The position numbers and the translations under genes are program-made. 64,000 nt of DNA. It comes from Anaerotruncus sp. Lineage in GTDB: Bacteria; Bacillota; Clostridia; Oscillospirales; Ruminococcaceae. Shown here in pieces: positions 52,725 to 60,641 of this stretch. Position 1 is the first letter of the stretch. The number at the start of each line of letters is the position of its first letter. The notes below the pieces were generated by a model. It was not told the DNA's origin. It saw only the letters and a list, made by a program, of their open reading frames with translations, and searched no databases. The DNA is taken from NCBI GenBank assembly GCA_021770005.1, contig JAETRV010000002.1, positions 1 to 64,000 on the forward strand. The letters are read 5' to 3'.

Positions 52725-53458
52725 TTCTGCTCCTCCTTTTTGGGATAACGGCGGCACTCGTAGGCGCCCGCCTCGACCTGCTTTTGAATTCGCTCGAACT
52801 CCTTACGGTCGATCGGGCGGAACTTGATGTATTGCCCGGCTTCCGGCAGGATGGGGACCGCGCGGTTGGGGTCGTACATCTTCACAGGGGTCAAGCCGAT
52901 GAGCTGCCAGCCTCCGGGGGAGTCGATCGGGTAAACGCCGGTCTGTTCGCCCGCGATGCCGACCGAGCCGCCCGGAATCTTTACCCGCGGGCTTTGCAGG
53001 CGCGGGGTGGCGATCTCCTTGCTCATGCCGCCCAGATAGGTAAATCCGGGGGTGAAACCGAGCATATAGATGAGATACTCGGTGGAGGAGTGGATTTTGA
53101 TGACCTCTTCGGGGGTTTTGTTGTTGTGCTTGGCGACAAATTCGAGGTCCGGGCCCTCCTCGCCGCCGTAAAGCACCGGGATTTCGAGCACGTCGCTCGG
53201 GGGGATCTCGATCTTATCCAGATCGCCCATCAGCCCCTGCATCTGCTCAACCAGCTTTTCATAGCGGATGACCGCGGGGTCGTAATGAACCATCAGTGCG
53301 CGGTAGCTCGGGACCGTCTCGACAATGCCCTTGATCCCGCTGCCCTGGAGCGCGATGTTGAACGCACGTATTTTTGCGTTGATGGCGGTGCTGATCTCAT
53401 TGCCGAACTCCACCGAAACCGAGGTGTCGCCGGTCAACAGAAATTTTACAGAATCCAT
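52721..53458 (-). CDS. pxpB: 5-oxoprolinase subunit B (KipI-like)
   Basis: 245 residues from the ATG at 53458 (GGAGG 11 bases upstream; an earlier ATG contains that site). AHS1 domain: GDTSVSVEFGNEIS, YRALMVHYDPAVI, FTPGFTYLGGM, PRLQSPRVKIPGGSVGIAGEQTGVYP and PGGWQLIGLTP. In B. subtilis the homologue KipI also inhibits the sporulation kinase KinA. Overlaps pxpC by ATGA. Confidence 0.95.
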   Translation of the reverse strand: MDSVKFLLTGDTSVSVEFGNEISTAINAKIRAFNIALQGSGIKGIVETVPSYRALMVHYDPAVIRYEKLVEQMQGLMGDLDKIEIPPSDVLEIPVLYGGEEGPDLEFVAKHNNKTPEEVIKIHSSTEYLIYMLGFTPGFTYLGGMSKEIATPRLQSPRVKIPGGSVGIAGEQTGVYPIDSPGGWQLIGLTPVKMYDPNRAVPILPEAGQYIKFRPIDRKEFERIQKQVEAGAYECRRYPKKEEQK

Positions 53459-53547
53459 AGATTGGCAGTCCTCCATTCTGAACGGGTTCTCCCAGATGCG
53501 GACTGTGGCGCGCGGATGCGCGCCACAGCGGCAGGGAGCACTGGGTC

Positions 53548-54792
53548 TTATTTAAACAGGTTGAGCAGGTTCGGGACCGACTTCAGGCCGACAAAGCCGG
53601 TCAGGCAGACCACGACCACGCCCGCAACGATCAGGAAGGTCGGGTGCTTGTAGCTTTCGCCGACGATCTTTTTGTTGCGGCTTGCAAGCAGCATGACGCC
53701 AAGGGTGATCGGCAGGATCAGGCCGTTGAGCGAACCGGCGACGATCAGCAGCTTGGCAGCGCCGCCCAGGATCGCCATAATCAGGGTCGAGAAGGCGATA
53801 AAGCCGATGACGAACCATTTTTCGTTCTGCGCAATGAACGGATGCAGGGTCTTGAGGAATGAAACCGAAGTGTAAGCCGCGCCGATGACCGAGGTGATCG
53901 CGGCGGAGAGCAGCGCAATACCGAACAGGCGGTAGCCGATCTCGCCGGCCGCCAGACGGAACGCCTCAGCAGCAGGATTGGACGCGCCCGCGACCTGTGC
54001 CGCAGCGGCAGCGCCGCCCGCAGTGCAGACGCCCAGAACCGCGAGGAAGAGCAGGATACGGACGGTGCCCGAAACACCGATACCGGTCAGCACGCTCTTG
54101 CGGATATGCTGGATATTTTCCGGGCCGCTGATGCCCGCGTCGATCAAGCGGTGGGAACCCGAGAATGCGATATAACCGCCGCACGAGCCGCCCAGCAGGG
54201 TGATCATCGGGAAAAGTAGGGAGGACGGGTTATCCGGCATAAAGACTTTTGTTGCAACCTCACCAACCGGGGGTTTGGAGGCAATCGCGACAATCGCAAT
54301 CGAAATGAGGATGATCCCCGCAAGCACCTTGGTGACTTTGTCCATCACGCCGGTGGCGTTTTTGGAAAGGAAGATGCAGATTGCGATGACGCCCGCGAGG
54401 ACACAGCCGATCTTCTCGGGGATGCCGAGCAGGGCGTTGAAGCCGAGCGCCGCACCGCCGACATTACCGATATTGAACGCGAGGCCGCCGAGCGCAACCA
54501 TAAACGCCACGACAAAACCAAGGCCGGGGAGCACCTTGTTTGCGATATCCTGTCCGCGCATCCCCGAAACGCCGATGATCGACCAGATGTTGACCTGGGC
54601 GATGATGTCGAGGAGGATGGTGCAGAGGATGACCGTCGCAAACGACGAAAGGTATTGCGAGGTGAAGGTCGAAGTCTGGGTGAGGAAGCCCGGCCCGATC
54701 GCCGAGGTCGCCATCAGGAACGCTGCGCCGAACAATGCGCCGCCGCTCTGCTTTTTCACCGGGGCCGCGTTGGTAGTGTTCTCTTTGCTCAT
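53548..54792 (-). CDS. NRAMP-family transporter (YcsG-like)
   Basis: 414 residues, about 11 membrane segments. ATSAIGPGFLTQTSTFTSQY resembles the NRAMP first helix (usually DPGN), here with GPGF rather than the metal-binding DPGN, so it is not a typical manganese transporter. YcsG homologues sit between pxpA and pxpB in many Firmicutes and are suspected to import 5-oxoproline or a related compound (inference from context). Placed between pxpA and pxpB here as well. Confidence 0.87.
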   Translation of the reverse strand: MSKENTTNAAPVKKQSGGALFGAAFLMATSAIGPGFLTQTSTFTSQYLSSFATVILCTILLDIIAQVNIWSIIGVSGMRGQDIANKVLPGLGFVVAFMVALGGLAFNIGNVGGAALGFNALLGIPEKIGCVLAGVIAICIFLSKNATGVMDKVTKVLAGIILISIAIVAIASKPPVGEVATKVFMPDNPSSLLFPMITLLGGSCGGYIAFSGSHRLIDAGISGPENIQHIRKSVLTGIGVSGTVRILLFLAVLGVCTAGGAAAAAQVAGASNPAAEAFRLAAGEIGYRLFGIALLSAAITSVIGAAYTSVSFLKTLHPFIAQNEKWFVIGFIAFSTLIMAILGGAAKLLIVAGSLNGLILPITLGVMLLASRNKKIVGESYKHPTFLIVAGVVVVCLTGFVGLKSVPNLLNLFK

Positions 54793-54832
54793 GTATGTAC
54801 CCTCCTAATTACAATCATTGGGACCGTCCGGA

Positions 54833-55600
54833 TCAGACGATCGCATCCAGGTTGCAGATTTCCACGCCGTTTTTCTGAAGCTCGGTGCGGATGTTGCTGA
54901 CGAACTCGAGCGCCGACGGATTGTCCCCATGCACGCAGATCGAATCCGCCTTGATCTCGATCTCCTTGCCGGTGATGCTCTCGACCTTGCCCTGGGTGAC
55001 CATGCCGATCACACGCTTGATCGCGAGGTCCTTATCGTGGATGACAGCGCCCTCCTGGCGTCTGGGGACGAGGTTGCCGTCCTCGAGATAGGCGCGGTCG
55101 GCAAACACTTCGCTGGCGACCTTCAGCCCAACCTCTTTGCCTGCTTCGAGCATCTTGCTGTTGGCCAGTCCGAGCAGGATGATGCTGCTATCCACCTCGG
55201 CAACCGCTTCACAGATTGCGAGCGCAAGTTTCATGTCTACCGCAGCCATATTATAGAGTGCGCCATGGGGTTTGACATGCTGGAGCCGTACGCCGGCCGA
55301 CTTAGTGAACGCGAGCAGTGCGCCGAGCTGGTATTTCACATCCGCTTTCGCTTCGGCGGGGGAAGCCGCCAGATTGCGGCGTCCGAAGCCGACCAGATCC
55401 GGAAATCCGGGATGCGCGCCGATGGCGGTACCCGCGGCTTTTGCCAGTTCGACCGTCTTGCCCATCACCAGCGGGTCGCCAGCGTGGAAGCCGCACGCCA
55501 CGTTAGCCGACGACACGTACTTGAGGATTTCGGAGTCCATACCAATGGTATAGGCGCCAAAGCTCTCGCCGAGGTCACTGTTGAGGTCTACCTTGTACAT
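54833..55600 (-). CDS. pxpA: 5-oxoprolinase subunit A (LamB/YcsF)
   Basis: 255 residues. [52 protein letters not shown] and [12 protein letters not shown] are the LamB/YcsF signatures. It completes the PxpABC 5-oxoprolinase, which salvages the pyroglutamate formed by cyclisation of glutamine and glutamate. AAGGAGGG lies 7 bases before the ATG. First gene of a five-gene operon transcribed from a sigma-54-type promoter at 55655-55670. Confidence 0.95.
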   Translation of the reverse strand: MYKVDLNSDLGESFGAYTIGMDSEILKYVSSANVACGFHAGDPLVMGKTVELAKAAGTAIGAHPGFPDLVGFGRRNLAASPAEAKADVKYQLGALLAFTKSAGVRLQHVKPHGALYNMAAVDMKLALAICEAVAEVDSSIILLGLANSKMLEAGKEVGLKVASEVFADRAYLEDGNLVPRRQEGAVIHDKDLAIKRVIGMVTQGKVESITGKEIEIKADSICVHGDNPSALEFVSNIRTELQKNGVEICNLDAIV

Positions 55601-55654
55601 AAAAAGCCCTCCTTCAAAATGAGAAATTTGTTTTTTGCTGTCCCATTATGAAGT

Positions 55655-55670
55655 AGCAAGTTGGGTGCCA
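55655..55670 (-). promoter_or_regulatory. Sigma-54 (RpoN) promoter of the pxp operon
   Basis: Minus strand TGGCACCCAACTTGCT: the -24 TGGCAC and -12 TTGCT boxes with the required 10 bases between the GG and GC pairs. The start site would be near 55645, about 45 bases before pxpA. No convincing sigma-A promoter was seen in the same gap. Confidence 0.8.
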
Positions 55671-55786
55671 TTTTCCGGAAGAACAAGCAGAAACATCCGC
55701 AAAGCTGCATGAAAAGCGGAATATAAAATTTTTCTATGCCACTTTTTTCGCAGGAATGATCGGAATCTATTGCAAAAACAATGAAA

Positions 55787-55828
55787 ATATGTGCAAAATC
55801 GCACATATCAGATGTGCATCCCCGCACA
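55787..55828. promoter_or_regulatory. Paired dyads, probable upstream activator sites
   Basis: ATATGTGC-N6-GCACATAT (55787-55808) and TGTGC-N6-GCACA (55813-55828) share the same dyad with the same spacer, centres about 23 bases apart. They lie about 120-175 bases upstream of the sigma-54 promoter, the usual position for enhancer-binding activators. The activator gene is not in the window. Confidence 0.7.
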
Positions 55829-56071
55829 CTCACATATCTCTGTATCTCCGATAATTCCTATCAAAAAGGTCTGGTAAAAACAGAAGGATCTCCAAAGAGA
55901 TTTGCAGGATTACAAACAAATCTTGCAACTACAGGCGAGCCATTTGAACAGGAGGGCTTTTCCGTTACGCTGGATTGCGGGACAAAAATTCTCCATTCGT
56001 GGGCGGCAACTCTATGTACAGGCTGTTTTCCCCTGGTTTTCCTGCAAGGCTGTAGACGCCGAAAAAACCTT

Positions 56072-56100
56072 TTGACACCGCTTACAGGCTGTGCTATACT
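56072..56100 (+). promoter_or_regulatory. Promoter of the MATE gene
   Basis: TTGACA (56072-56077), 17-base spacer, TATACT (56095-56100), near consensus. The stretch 55829-56071 between this and the dyads holds no supported gene. Confidence 0.8.
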
Positions 56101-56154
56101 GTCCAGACAGGCAGTTATTTTGTTGAAATTTTGAAGAGAAGGAGCATCCGAATC

Positions 56155-57582
56155 ATGCGTCTCCTGCGTCATACGGCGCCTGTTGAAAACGGGATCACTG
56201 AAGGCGTGATCTGGAAGCAGCTACTGTTTTTCTTTTTCCCTATCCTGCTCGGGACCTTTTTCCAGCAGCTCTACAATACGGCAGATGCGATTATCGTCGG
56301 CAAGTTTGTCGGCAAAGAGGCGCTTGCAGCGGTTGGTGGAACAACCGGCACCCTGATCAATCTGTTTGTCAACCTGTTTGTCGGTATCTCGTCGGGTACT
56401 ACCGTCACGATTGCGCAGCATTTCGGCGGACACAACTACGATGATGTGCGCCGGACAGTACATACCTCTATTCTGATGGCGGTTGTTGGGGGGCTGTGTA
56501 TGACAGTGGTCGGCCTGATGGTTTCCCGCCCGCTGCTCACTGCAATGGGCACCCCTGCCGATATTATGGACCATGCACTGACCTATCTGCGGGTCTACTT
56601 TTTTGGTGTGGTTGCCGCTTTTCTTTATAATATTGGTTCGGGTATCCTGCGGGCGGTTGGCGATACCCAACGCCCGCTCTATTTCCTAATGGCCGCCTGC
56701 CTCACCAACATCTTCCTAGATCTGATCCTCGTGGTGGTCTTTCGTCTGGGGGTGCTCGGAGTCGCACTGGCCACCTTGAGTTCTCAGGTCCTCTCTGCTG
56801 GGCTGGTCATCTTTACGCTGATGCATTCAAATCAGGTCTACCGGTTGTTCCCCAAGGAGCTGAGGTTCACCCCTCATGTCCTCAGAAGCGTGCTCAAGGT
56901 GGGAGTCCCGGCCGGTTTACAATCAAATATGTACACGATCTCCAATATGATTATCCAGTCGGCAATCAACACGTTTGGTACCAACACGATTGCAGCGTGG
57001 ACCGCATTCGGCAAGATCGACGGTTTTTTCTGGATGATCCTGAGTGCCTACGGTATCTCGGTGACCACCTTTGTTGGGCAAAATTTCGGCGCGCAAAAAT
57101 ACGACCGCATCCGGCAGAGCGTGCGCATCTGCCTCGGTCTGACGCTTGGAACCGCGGTCTTTTGCAGTTCCGTCCTCTATTTTTTCTGTGAGCCGATCTT
57201 TAAAATCTTTACCGACGATCTCCTGGTGATGACCGAGGGGATGCAGATGCTCCGGTTCCTCGTCCCCTTCTATGCCACCTATATCTGTATTGAGGTGCTT
57301 TCGGGTGCGATCCGCGGCGTCGGGGATTCGCTCGTCCCGATGATTATGACCGGCTGCGGGGTCTGCCTGCTGCGAATCGTCTGGGTGTTTGCTGCCCTCC
57401 CGCTGCGGCACGAGATGGTCACTGTCATGTTCAGCTATCCATTGACTTGGTCGATCACCTCGCTCCTATTTGTCATCTACTATCTGCGCGGCGGATGGCT
57501 CCGGCGCAGAATCGCCAAATGCGGTTATGAACCGGAAATCCGCACCCCCAAAAAAGGGAATGTGCCCACGTCTGCGGAGTAA
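56155..57582 (+). CDS. MATE-family efflux transporter
   Basis: 475 residues from the ATG at 56155 (AGAAGGAG upstream), 12 membrane segments. QLYNTADAIIVGKFVGKEALAAVG is the usual MATE first helix, with YLRVYFFGVVAAFLYNIGSGILRAVGDTQRPL in the middle and the repeat of the pattern in the second half (AIRGVGDSLVPM). It exports drugs or small organic molecules using a sodium or proton gradient. Closest to the DinF/MepA-type branch common in Clostridia. Monocistronic; its stop is followed at once by repeat elements. Confidence 0.92.
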   Translation: MRLLRHTAPVENGITEGVIWKQLLFFFFPILLGTFFQQLYNTADAIIVGKFVGKEALAAVGGTTGTLINLFVNLFVGISSGTTVTIAQHFGGHNYDDVRRTVHTSILMAVVGGLCMTVVGLMVSRPLLTAMGTPADIMDHALTYLRVYFFGVVAAFLYNIGSGILRAVGDTQRPLYFLMAACLTNIFLDLILVVVFRLGVLGVALATLSSQVLSAGLVIFTLMHSNQVYRLFPKELRFTPHVLRSVLKVGVPAGLQSNMYTISNMIIQSAINTFGTNTIAAWTAFGKIDGFFWMILSAYGISVTTFVGQNFGAQKYDRIRQSVRICLGLTLGTAVFCSSVLYFFCEPIFKIFTDDLLVMTEGMQMLRFLVPFYATYICIEVLSGAIRGVGDSLVPMIMTGCGVCLLRIVWVFAALPLRHEMVTVMFSYPLTWSITSLLFVIYYLRGGWLRRRIAKCGYEPEIRTPKKGNVPTSAE

Positions 57583-57589
57583 AAAGGCG

Positions 57590-57830
57590 GCGGGGGCGCT
57601 GCCCCTCGACCCCGCAATTTTTCGAGAAAAATTGAGTAAAGCTTTTAGGGCTTGTTTGACAATAGAGAAATGGACGGATTTTTCGTGAGAGACGAGCAGC
57701 TGCAAGAAGAAAAACACAGGAATACTTTGTGTATTCTGCGTATTTTCGACGCAGCAGATGCCGTTTCTTGTAGAAAAAGACGGTGATTTCGATTTTTCAA
57801 ACAGCCCCTAGATACTAGACAGGTTCTTAT
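57590..57830. repeat. Nested repeats: family A core with family B element
   Basis: GGGGGCGCTGCCCC and the family A core with CCCCGCAATTTTTCGAG and GTAAAGCTTT (57610-57644) lead directly into a 166-base family B element (57646-57811, ends TAGGGCTTGTTTGA and TTCAAACAGCCCCTA), after which CTAGACAGGTTCTTA (57815-57829) looks like the far end of family A. Family B thus appears inserted into A. Confidence 0.65.
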
Positions 57831-57837
57831 ACAGATA

Positions 57838-57880
57838 CCCCCTGATGTGGTTGCTCTTCCTACATCAGGGGGCCTTTTTT
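57838..57880 (+). terminator. Terminator downstream of the MATE gene
   Basis: CCCCCTGATGT and ACATCAGGGGG form a perfect 11-base-pair stem around a 13-base loop, followed by CC and a T run on the plus strand. Confidence 0.8.
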
Positions 57881-57939
57881 CTCTATTATCCGGTTGTTGC
57901 TGGTCCGGCGCATTTACCATCCCGGGGGTTCTCTATTCC

Positions 57940-59079
57940 CTATGAATTGGCCTGCCGGGAACTGCCGCTCCGGTAAGCGCCGAGCATCTGGAATCCTTTA
58001 CTTTCCCGGGCGATCGACTCAAGCAGCGCTCTCACCCGCGCGTCCGATGGGTCGCCCTCAAAGTCCAGATAGAACCGGTAGTTCCAGAGCATCTCCGGAA
58101 TTGGCCGGGATTCGATCTTCACCATATTGACCTGCTGCTGGGCAAAATGACGGAGTACGTTATAGAGGGTTCCCGAAGCGTGGTCGAGCAGGAACGAGAT
58201 GCTCACCTTATCCGCATCCGCTGTGCGCATCTCTCGTGCCACAACAATGAACCGGGTTGTATTCTGGCTGTTGTCCTGGATATCCGGCGCAACCACCGTC
58301 AGCCCATACAGCTCCGCAGCCCTGCGGCTTGCAATCGCCGCCTTGGAGGGGTCCCCCTCGTCCGCGACCATCTTCGCACTGATCGCGGTGTTGTGAAAAT
58401 GCAGCATCTGCCAACCGCGATGCTTGGCTAAAAATTCTCCGCTCTGCTCGATCCCCTGGGCGTGGGAATAGATCGTCCGGATGGTGTCGAGCGTTGCACC
58501 CGCTACGCTCACCAGGTTCTGGCTGATCCGGACGGTCTGCTCCCCCACAATGTAAAATTGATAGCTGCCCAGCAGGTCATAGACCTTGGTGATCGAGCCG
58601 GTGGAAGAATTTTCAATCGGTACCACCCCAAAATCAATCTCCCCCGACCGTAAGGCGGCAAACACATCCTCGATCTCCGGATAGGATGCAGCCTGACGCC
58701 CCTCTCCGAAGAAATCGAGCAGCGCCTGCTCGGTAAACGACCCTGCGACACCGAAATAGCCGAGCCTTCCCTCAAGCGGGAACGTCTTTCCCCCGCTGTC
58801 CTGCTGGTTGTCCAGAAGCTGCTGATGCTGGCTCGCGCGGCTCAACTCCATCACCTGGTTCATGAACTGCCGCACCTGCGGCACATAGGCAGGATTTTTC
58901 AGGCAGTCCGCCGCTTTCTGCAAGACTTCCTCCTCCCGGCCCGCGTGGAGTACCGGCAGATGATGCTCCTTTTTATATGCGGCAACCTTTTGGACAATCT
59001 CCATCCGCTGTTCAAAAAGCGGCACCAGTTGACGGTCAATCTCGTCGATCTCCCTGCGGTAATCACTCAGATCCGCCAT
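57940..59079 (-). CDS. pheA: Bifunctional chorismate mutase/prephenate dehydratase
   Basis: 379 residues. Chorismate mutase (AroQ type, about 1-90, RREIDEIDRQLVPLFEQRMEI), prephenate dehydratase (about 105-285, GYFGVAGSFTEQALLDFFG and the catalytic NSSTGSITKVYDLL region) and a C-terminal ACT domain with SRPIPEMLWNYRFYLDFEG, which includes the ESRP motif that binds phenylalanine for feedback inhibition. It makes phenylpyruvate. It follows aroF on the same strand, with a repeat in the 146-base gap, so both are controlled by the aroF leader. Confidence 0.95.
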   Translation of the reverse strand: MADLSDYRREIDEIDRQLVPLFEQRMEIVQKVAAYKKEHHLPVLHAGREEEVLQKAADCLKNPAYVPQVRQFMNQVMELSRASQHQQLLDNQQDSGGKTFPLEGRLGYFGVAGSFTEQALLDFFGEGRQAASYPEIEDVFAALRSGEIDFGVVPIENSSTGSITKVYDLLGSYQFYIVGEQTVRISQNLVSVAGATLDTIRTIYSHAQGIEQSGEFLAKHRGWQMLHFHNTAISAKMVADEGDPSKAAIASRRAAELYGLTVVAPDIQDNSQNTTRFIVVAREMRTADADKVSISFLLDHASGTLYNVLRHFAQQQVNMVKIESRPIPEMLWNYRFYLDFEGDPSDARVRALLESIARESKGFQMLGAYRSGSSRQANS

Positions 59080-59149
59080 AAAACCACCTCTCTTTGTTGC
59101 TGTCAGAACCTACCCTACATCACAGCGCTCGTCTTAGCGCCCATTCAGA

Positions 59150-59212
59150 ATCTTTTACAGGAAGCTTTTTCACTTGCAAAAAGCCCCCTCTTGCCGCCCT
59201 CAAAGGCGGAAA
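59150..59212. repeat. Short family A fragment between aroF and pheA
   Basis: AATCTTTTACAGGAAGCTTTTTCACTTG and AAAAAGCCCCCTCTTGCCGCC with a GCGGAAATTC end match the right part of the family A elements, reading in the opposite sense. The aroF stop lies 14 bases away. Confidence 0.6.
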
Positions 59213-59225
59213 TTCTGGATATGCC

Positions 59226-60242
59226 TTACATCTCACGCCCAACAGCAGCTGCGATTGGCCGGATATCGTCGATCAATTGCCTGTAGACCGACGGCTTGAT
59301 CGACTGCTGGCCGTCACAGAGCGCGTTCGCCGGATCGTTGTGCACCTCGACGATCAGCCCGTCTGCCCCGACAGCGACCGCTGCTTTGGCGAGCGGATCG
59401 ACCATCCACCACTTTCCGGTTGCATGGCTCGGGTCCACCACCACCGGCAGGTGGGAGAGCTTGCGGATTGCGGGGATCGCTGAAAGGTCGAGGGTGTTGC
59501 GGGTGTACTGCTCAAAGGTGCGGATACCGCGCTCGCAGAGGACGATGTTCTCGTTGCCGCCCGCCATGATGTATTCAGCCGACATCAGCCATTCTTCGAT
59601 CGTTGCGGAAAGGCCGCGTTTCAGCAGGATGGTTTTGCGGGTCTTGCCCAGCTCGCGCAGCAGGTCGAAATTCTGCATGTTGCGCGCGCCGACCTGGATG
59701 ACGTCGACCTCACGCTCAAAAATCTCGATGTCATGCGGGGCCATGATCTCGGTCACAATCGGAAGCCCGGTCTTTTCCCGCGCCTCCATCAGCAGTTCCA
59801 GCCCATCGTATTTCAGGCCCTGGAACGCATACGGGCTGGTGCGCGGCTTGAACGCCCCGCCCCGCAAAAAGTTTGCGCCCGCCGCTTTGACCTCGGCGGC
59901 AATCCCGCAGATCTGCTCCTCGCTCTCGACCGAGCAGGGGCCCGCGATCAGCGCAAGGCGGCTGTTCATGCCGATCTCCTGCCCGCCCACACGGATGGTG
60001 CTCGGCTCGGGGTGGAACATCTTGTTCGCCTTTTTAAACGGCTCCGCGACGTGCATCACCCGCACAACATTCCGGTTGGCCTCGATCCAGCTGTCATCAA
60101 TCTTGCTGGTATCCCCGACGAGGCCGAGGATGGTCAGGTCCTTTCCGACCACCGGATTGACTTCCACCCCTTTTGCGGTCAGCGCTTCCGAAAGCTTGTC
60201 GATTTCCTTCTGGGGAGTCCCCCGTTTCATAATGACGATCAT
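59226..60242 (-). CDS. aroF: 3-deoxy-7-phosphoheptulonate (DAHP) synthase
   Basis: 338 residues from the ATG at 60242 (AGGAGG 9 bases upstream). A ferredoxin-like N-terminal domain (about 1-65) precedes the barrel with LIAGPCSVES, FLRGGAFKPRTSPYAF, KRGLSATIEEWL and VVDPSHATGK, including the metal-binding Cys and His. The first committed enzyme of aromatic amino acid synthesis (PEP plus erythrose 4-phosphate). It lies behind an aromatic leader peptide and an attenuator terminator and is followed by pheA. Confidence 0.95.
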   Translation of the reverse strand: MIVIMKRGTPQKEIDKLSEALTAKGVEVNPVVGKDLTILGLVGDTSKIDDSWIEANRNVVRVMHVAEPFKKANKMFHPEPSTIRVGGQEIGMNSRLALIAGPCSVESEEQICGIAAEVKAAGANFLRGGAFKPRTSPYAFQGLKYDGLELLMEAREKTGLPIVTEIMAPHDIEIFEREVDVIQVGARNMQNFDLLRELGKTRKTILLKRGLSATIEEWLMSAEYIMAGGNENIVLCERGIRTFEQYTRNTLDLSAIPAIRKLSHLPVVVDPSHATGKWWMVDPLAKAAVAVGADGLIVEVHNDPANALCDGQQSIKPSVYRQLIDDIRPIAAAVGREM

Positions 60243-60309
60243 GGCTAAAATCCTCCTGAAAATTGATCTGGGACGCGCCGGGCTGCTCGCTTGCATCCTA
60301 TGGGACAAC

Positions 60310-60343
60310 AAAAAAGAGAACCCATTGCGTCAATGAGTTCTCT
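60310..60343 (-). terminator. Attenuator terminator of the aroF operon
   Basis: On the minus strand AGAGAACTCATTG and CAATGGGTTCTCT pair over 13 positions (one G-U) around ACG, followed by seven T. It lies 16 bases after the leader stop and 68 bases before aroF. Confidence 0.85.
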
Positions 60344-60359
60344 TGAATCGTGCCTGAAT

Positions 60360-60488
60360 CTACCACTCCAAGAACGATCTTCGCTCACAAACACAACGAT
60401 GGTCACAGCAAATAAAGCCGGTGCCGTAATAATAGCCCCAGCTGAAAAAGCTGTTAAATCGATTCTGTTTGCTGGTTAGACGGTTCAT
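60360..60488 (-). CDS. Aromatic leader peptide of the aroF-pheA operon
   Basis: 42 residues: it begins MNRLTSKQNR, then FNSFFSWGYYYGTGF, and ends in a Cys-rich part (ICC...CVCERR) and FLEW before TAG (60360-60362). Eight of the 15 residues from 11 to 25 are Phe, Tyr or Trp, with three consecutive Tyr. AGGAGG lies 5 bases before the ATG, a consensus promoter lies upstream and an intrinsic terminator follows. Ribosome stalling on aromatic codons should allow an antiterminator to form. A possible antiterminator pairs GTTCTTG near the leader end with the first arm of the terminator (inference). Three aromatic amino acids could each be sensed. Confidence 0.8.
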   Translation of the reverse strand: MNRLTSKQNRFNSFFSWGYYYGTGFICCDHRCVCERRSFLEW

Positions 60489-60525
60489 GGCTTCCTCCTG
60501 GAATCTTCTGAAATGGTTTGACTCT

Positions 60526-60553
60526 ATTATAGCAAGATTGATGCCACTGTCAA
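60526..60553 (-). promoter_or_regulatory. Promoter of the aroF leader
   Basis: Minus strand TTGACA (60548-60553), 16-base spacer, TATAAT (60526-60531), consensus in both boxes. Confidence 0.85.
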
Positions 60554-60609
60554 GGGGTTTTGGAAAATTTACTTTAACAATTTAAATCTGTATCGCTTAT
60601 AAGTGCAAA

Positions 60610-60634
60610 ACCGGCGGGCAGCTAACCCGCCGGT
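60610..60634 (-). terminator. Terminator of the sugar kinase gene
   Basis: ACCGGCGGG and CCCGCCGGT form a nine-base-pair stem with a 7-base loop, followed by TTTT on the minus strand. Confidence 0.75.
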
Positions 60635-60641
60635 CCCTGTT

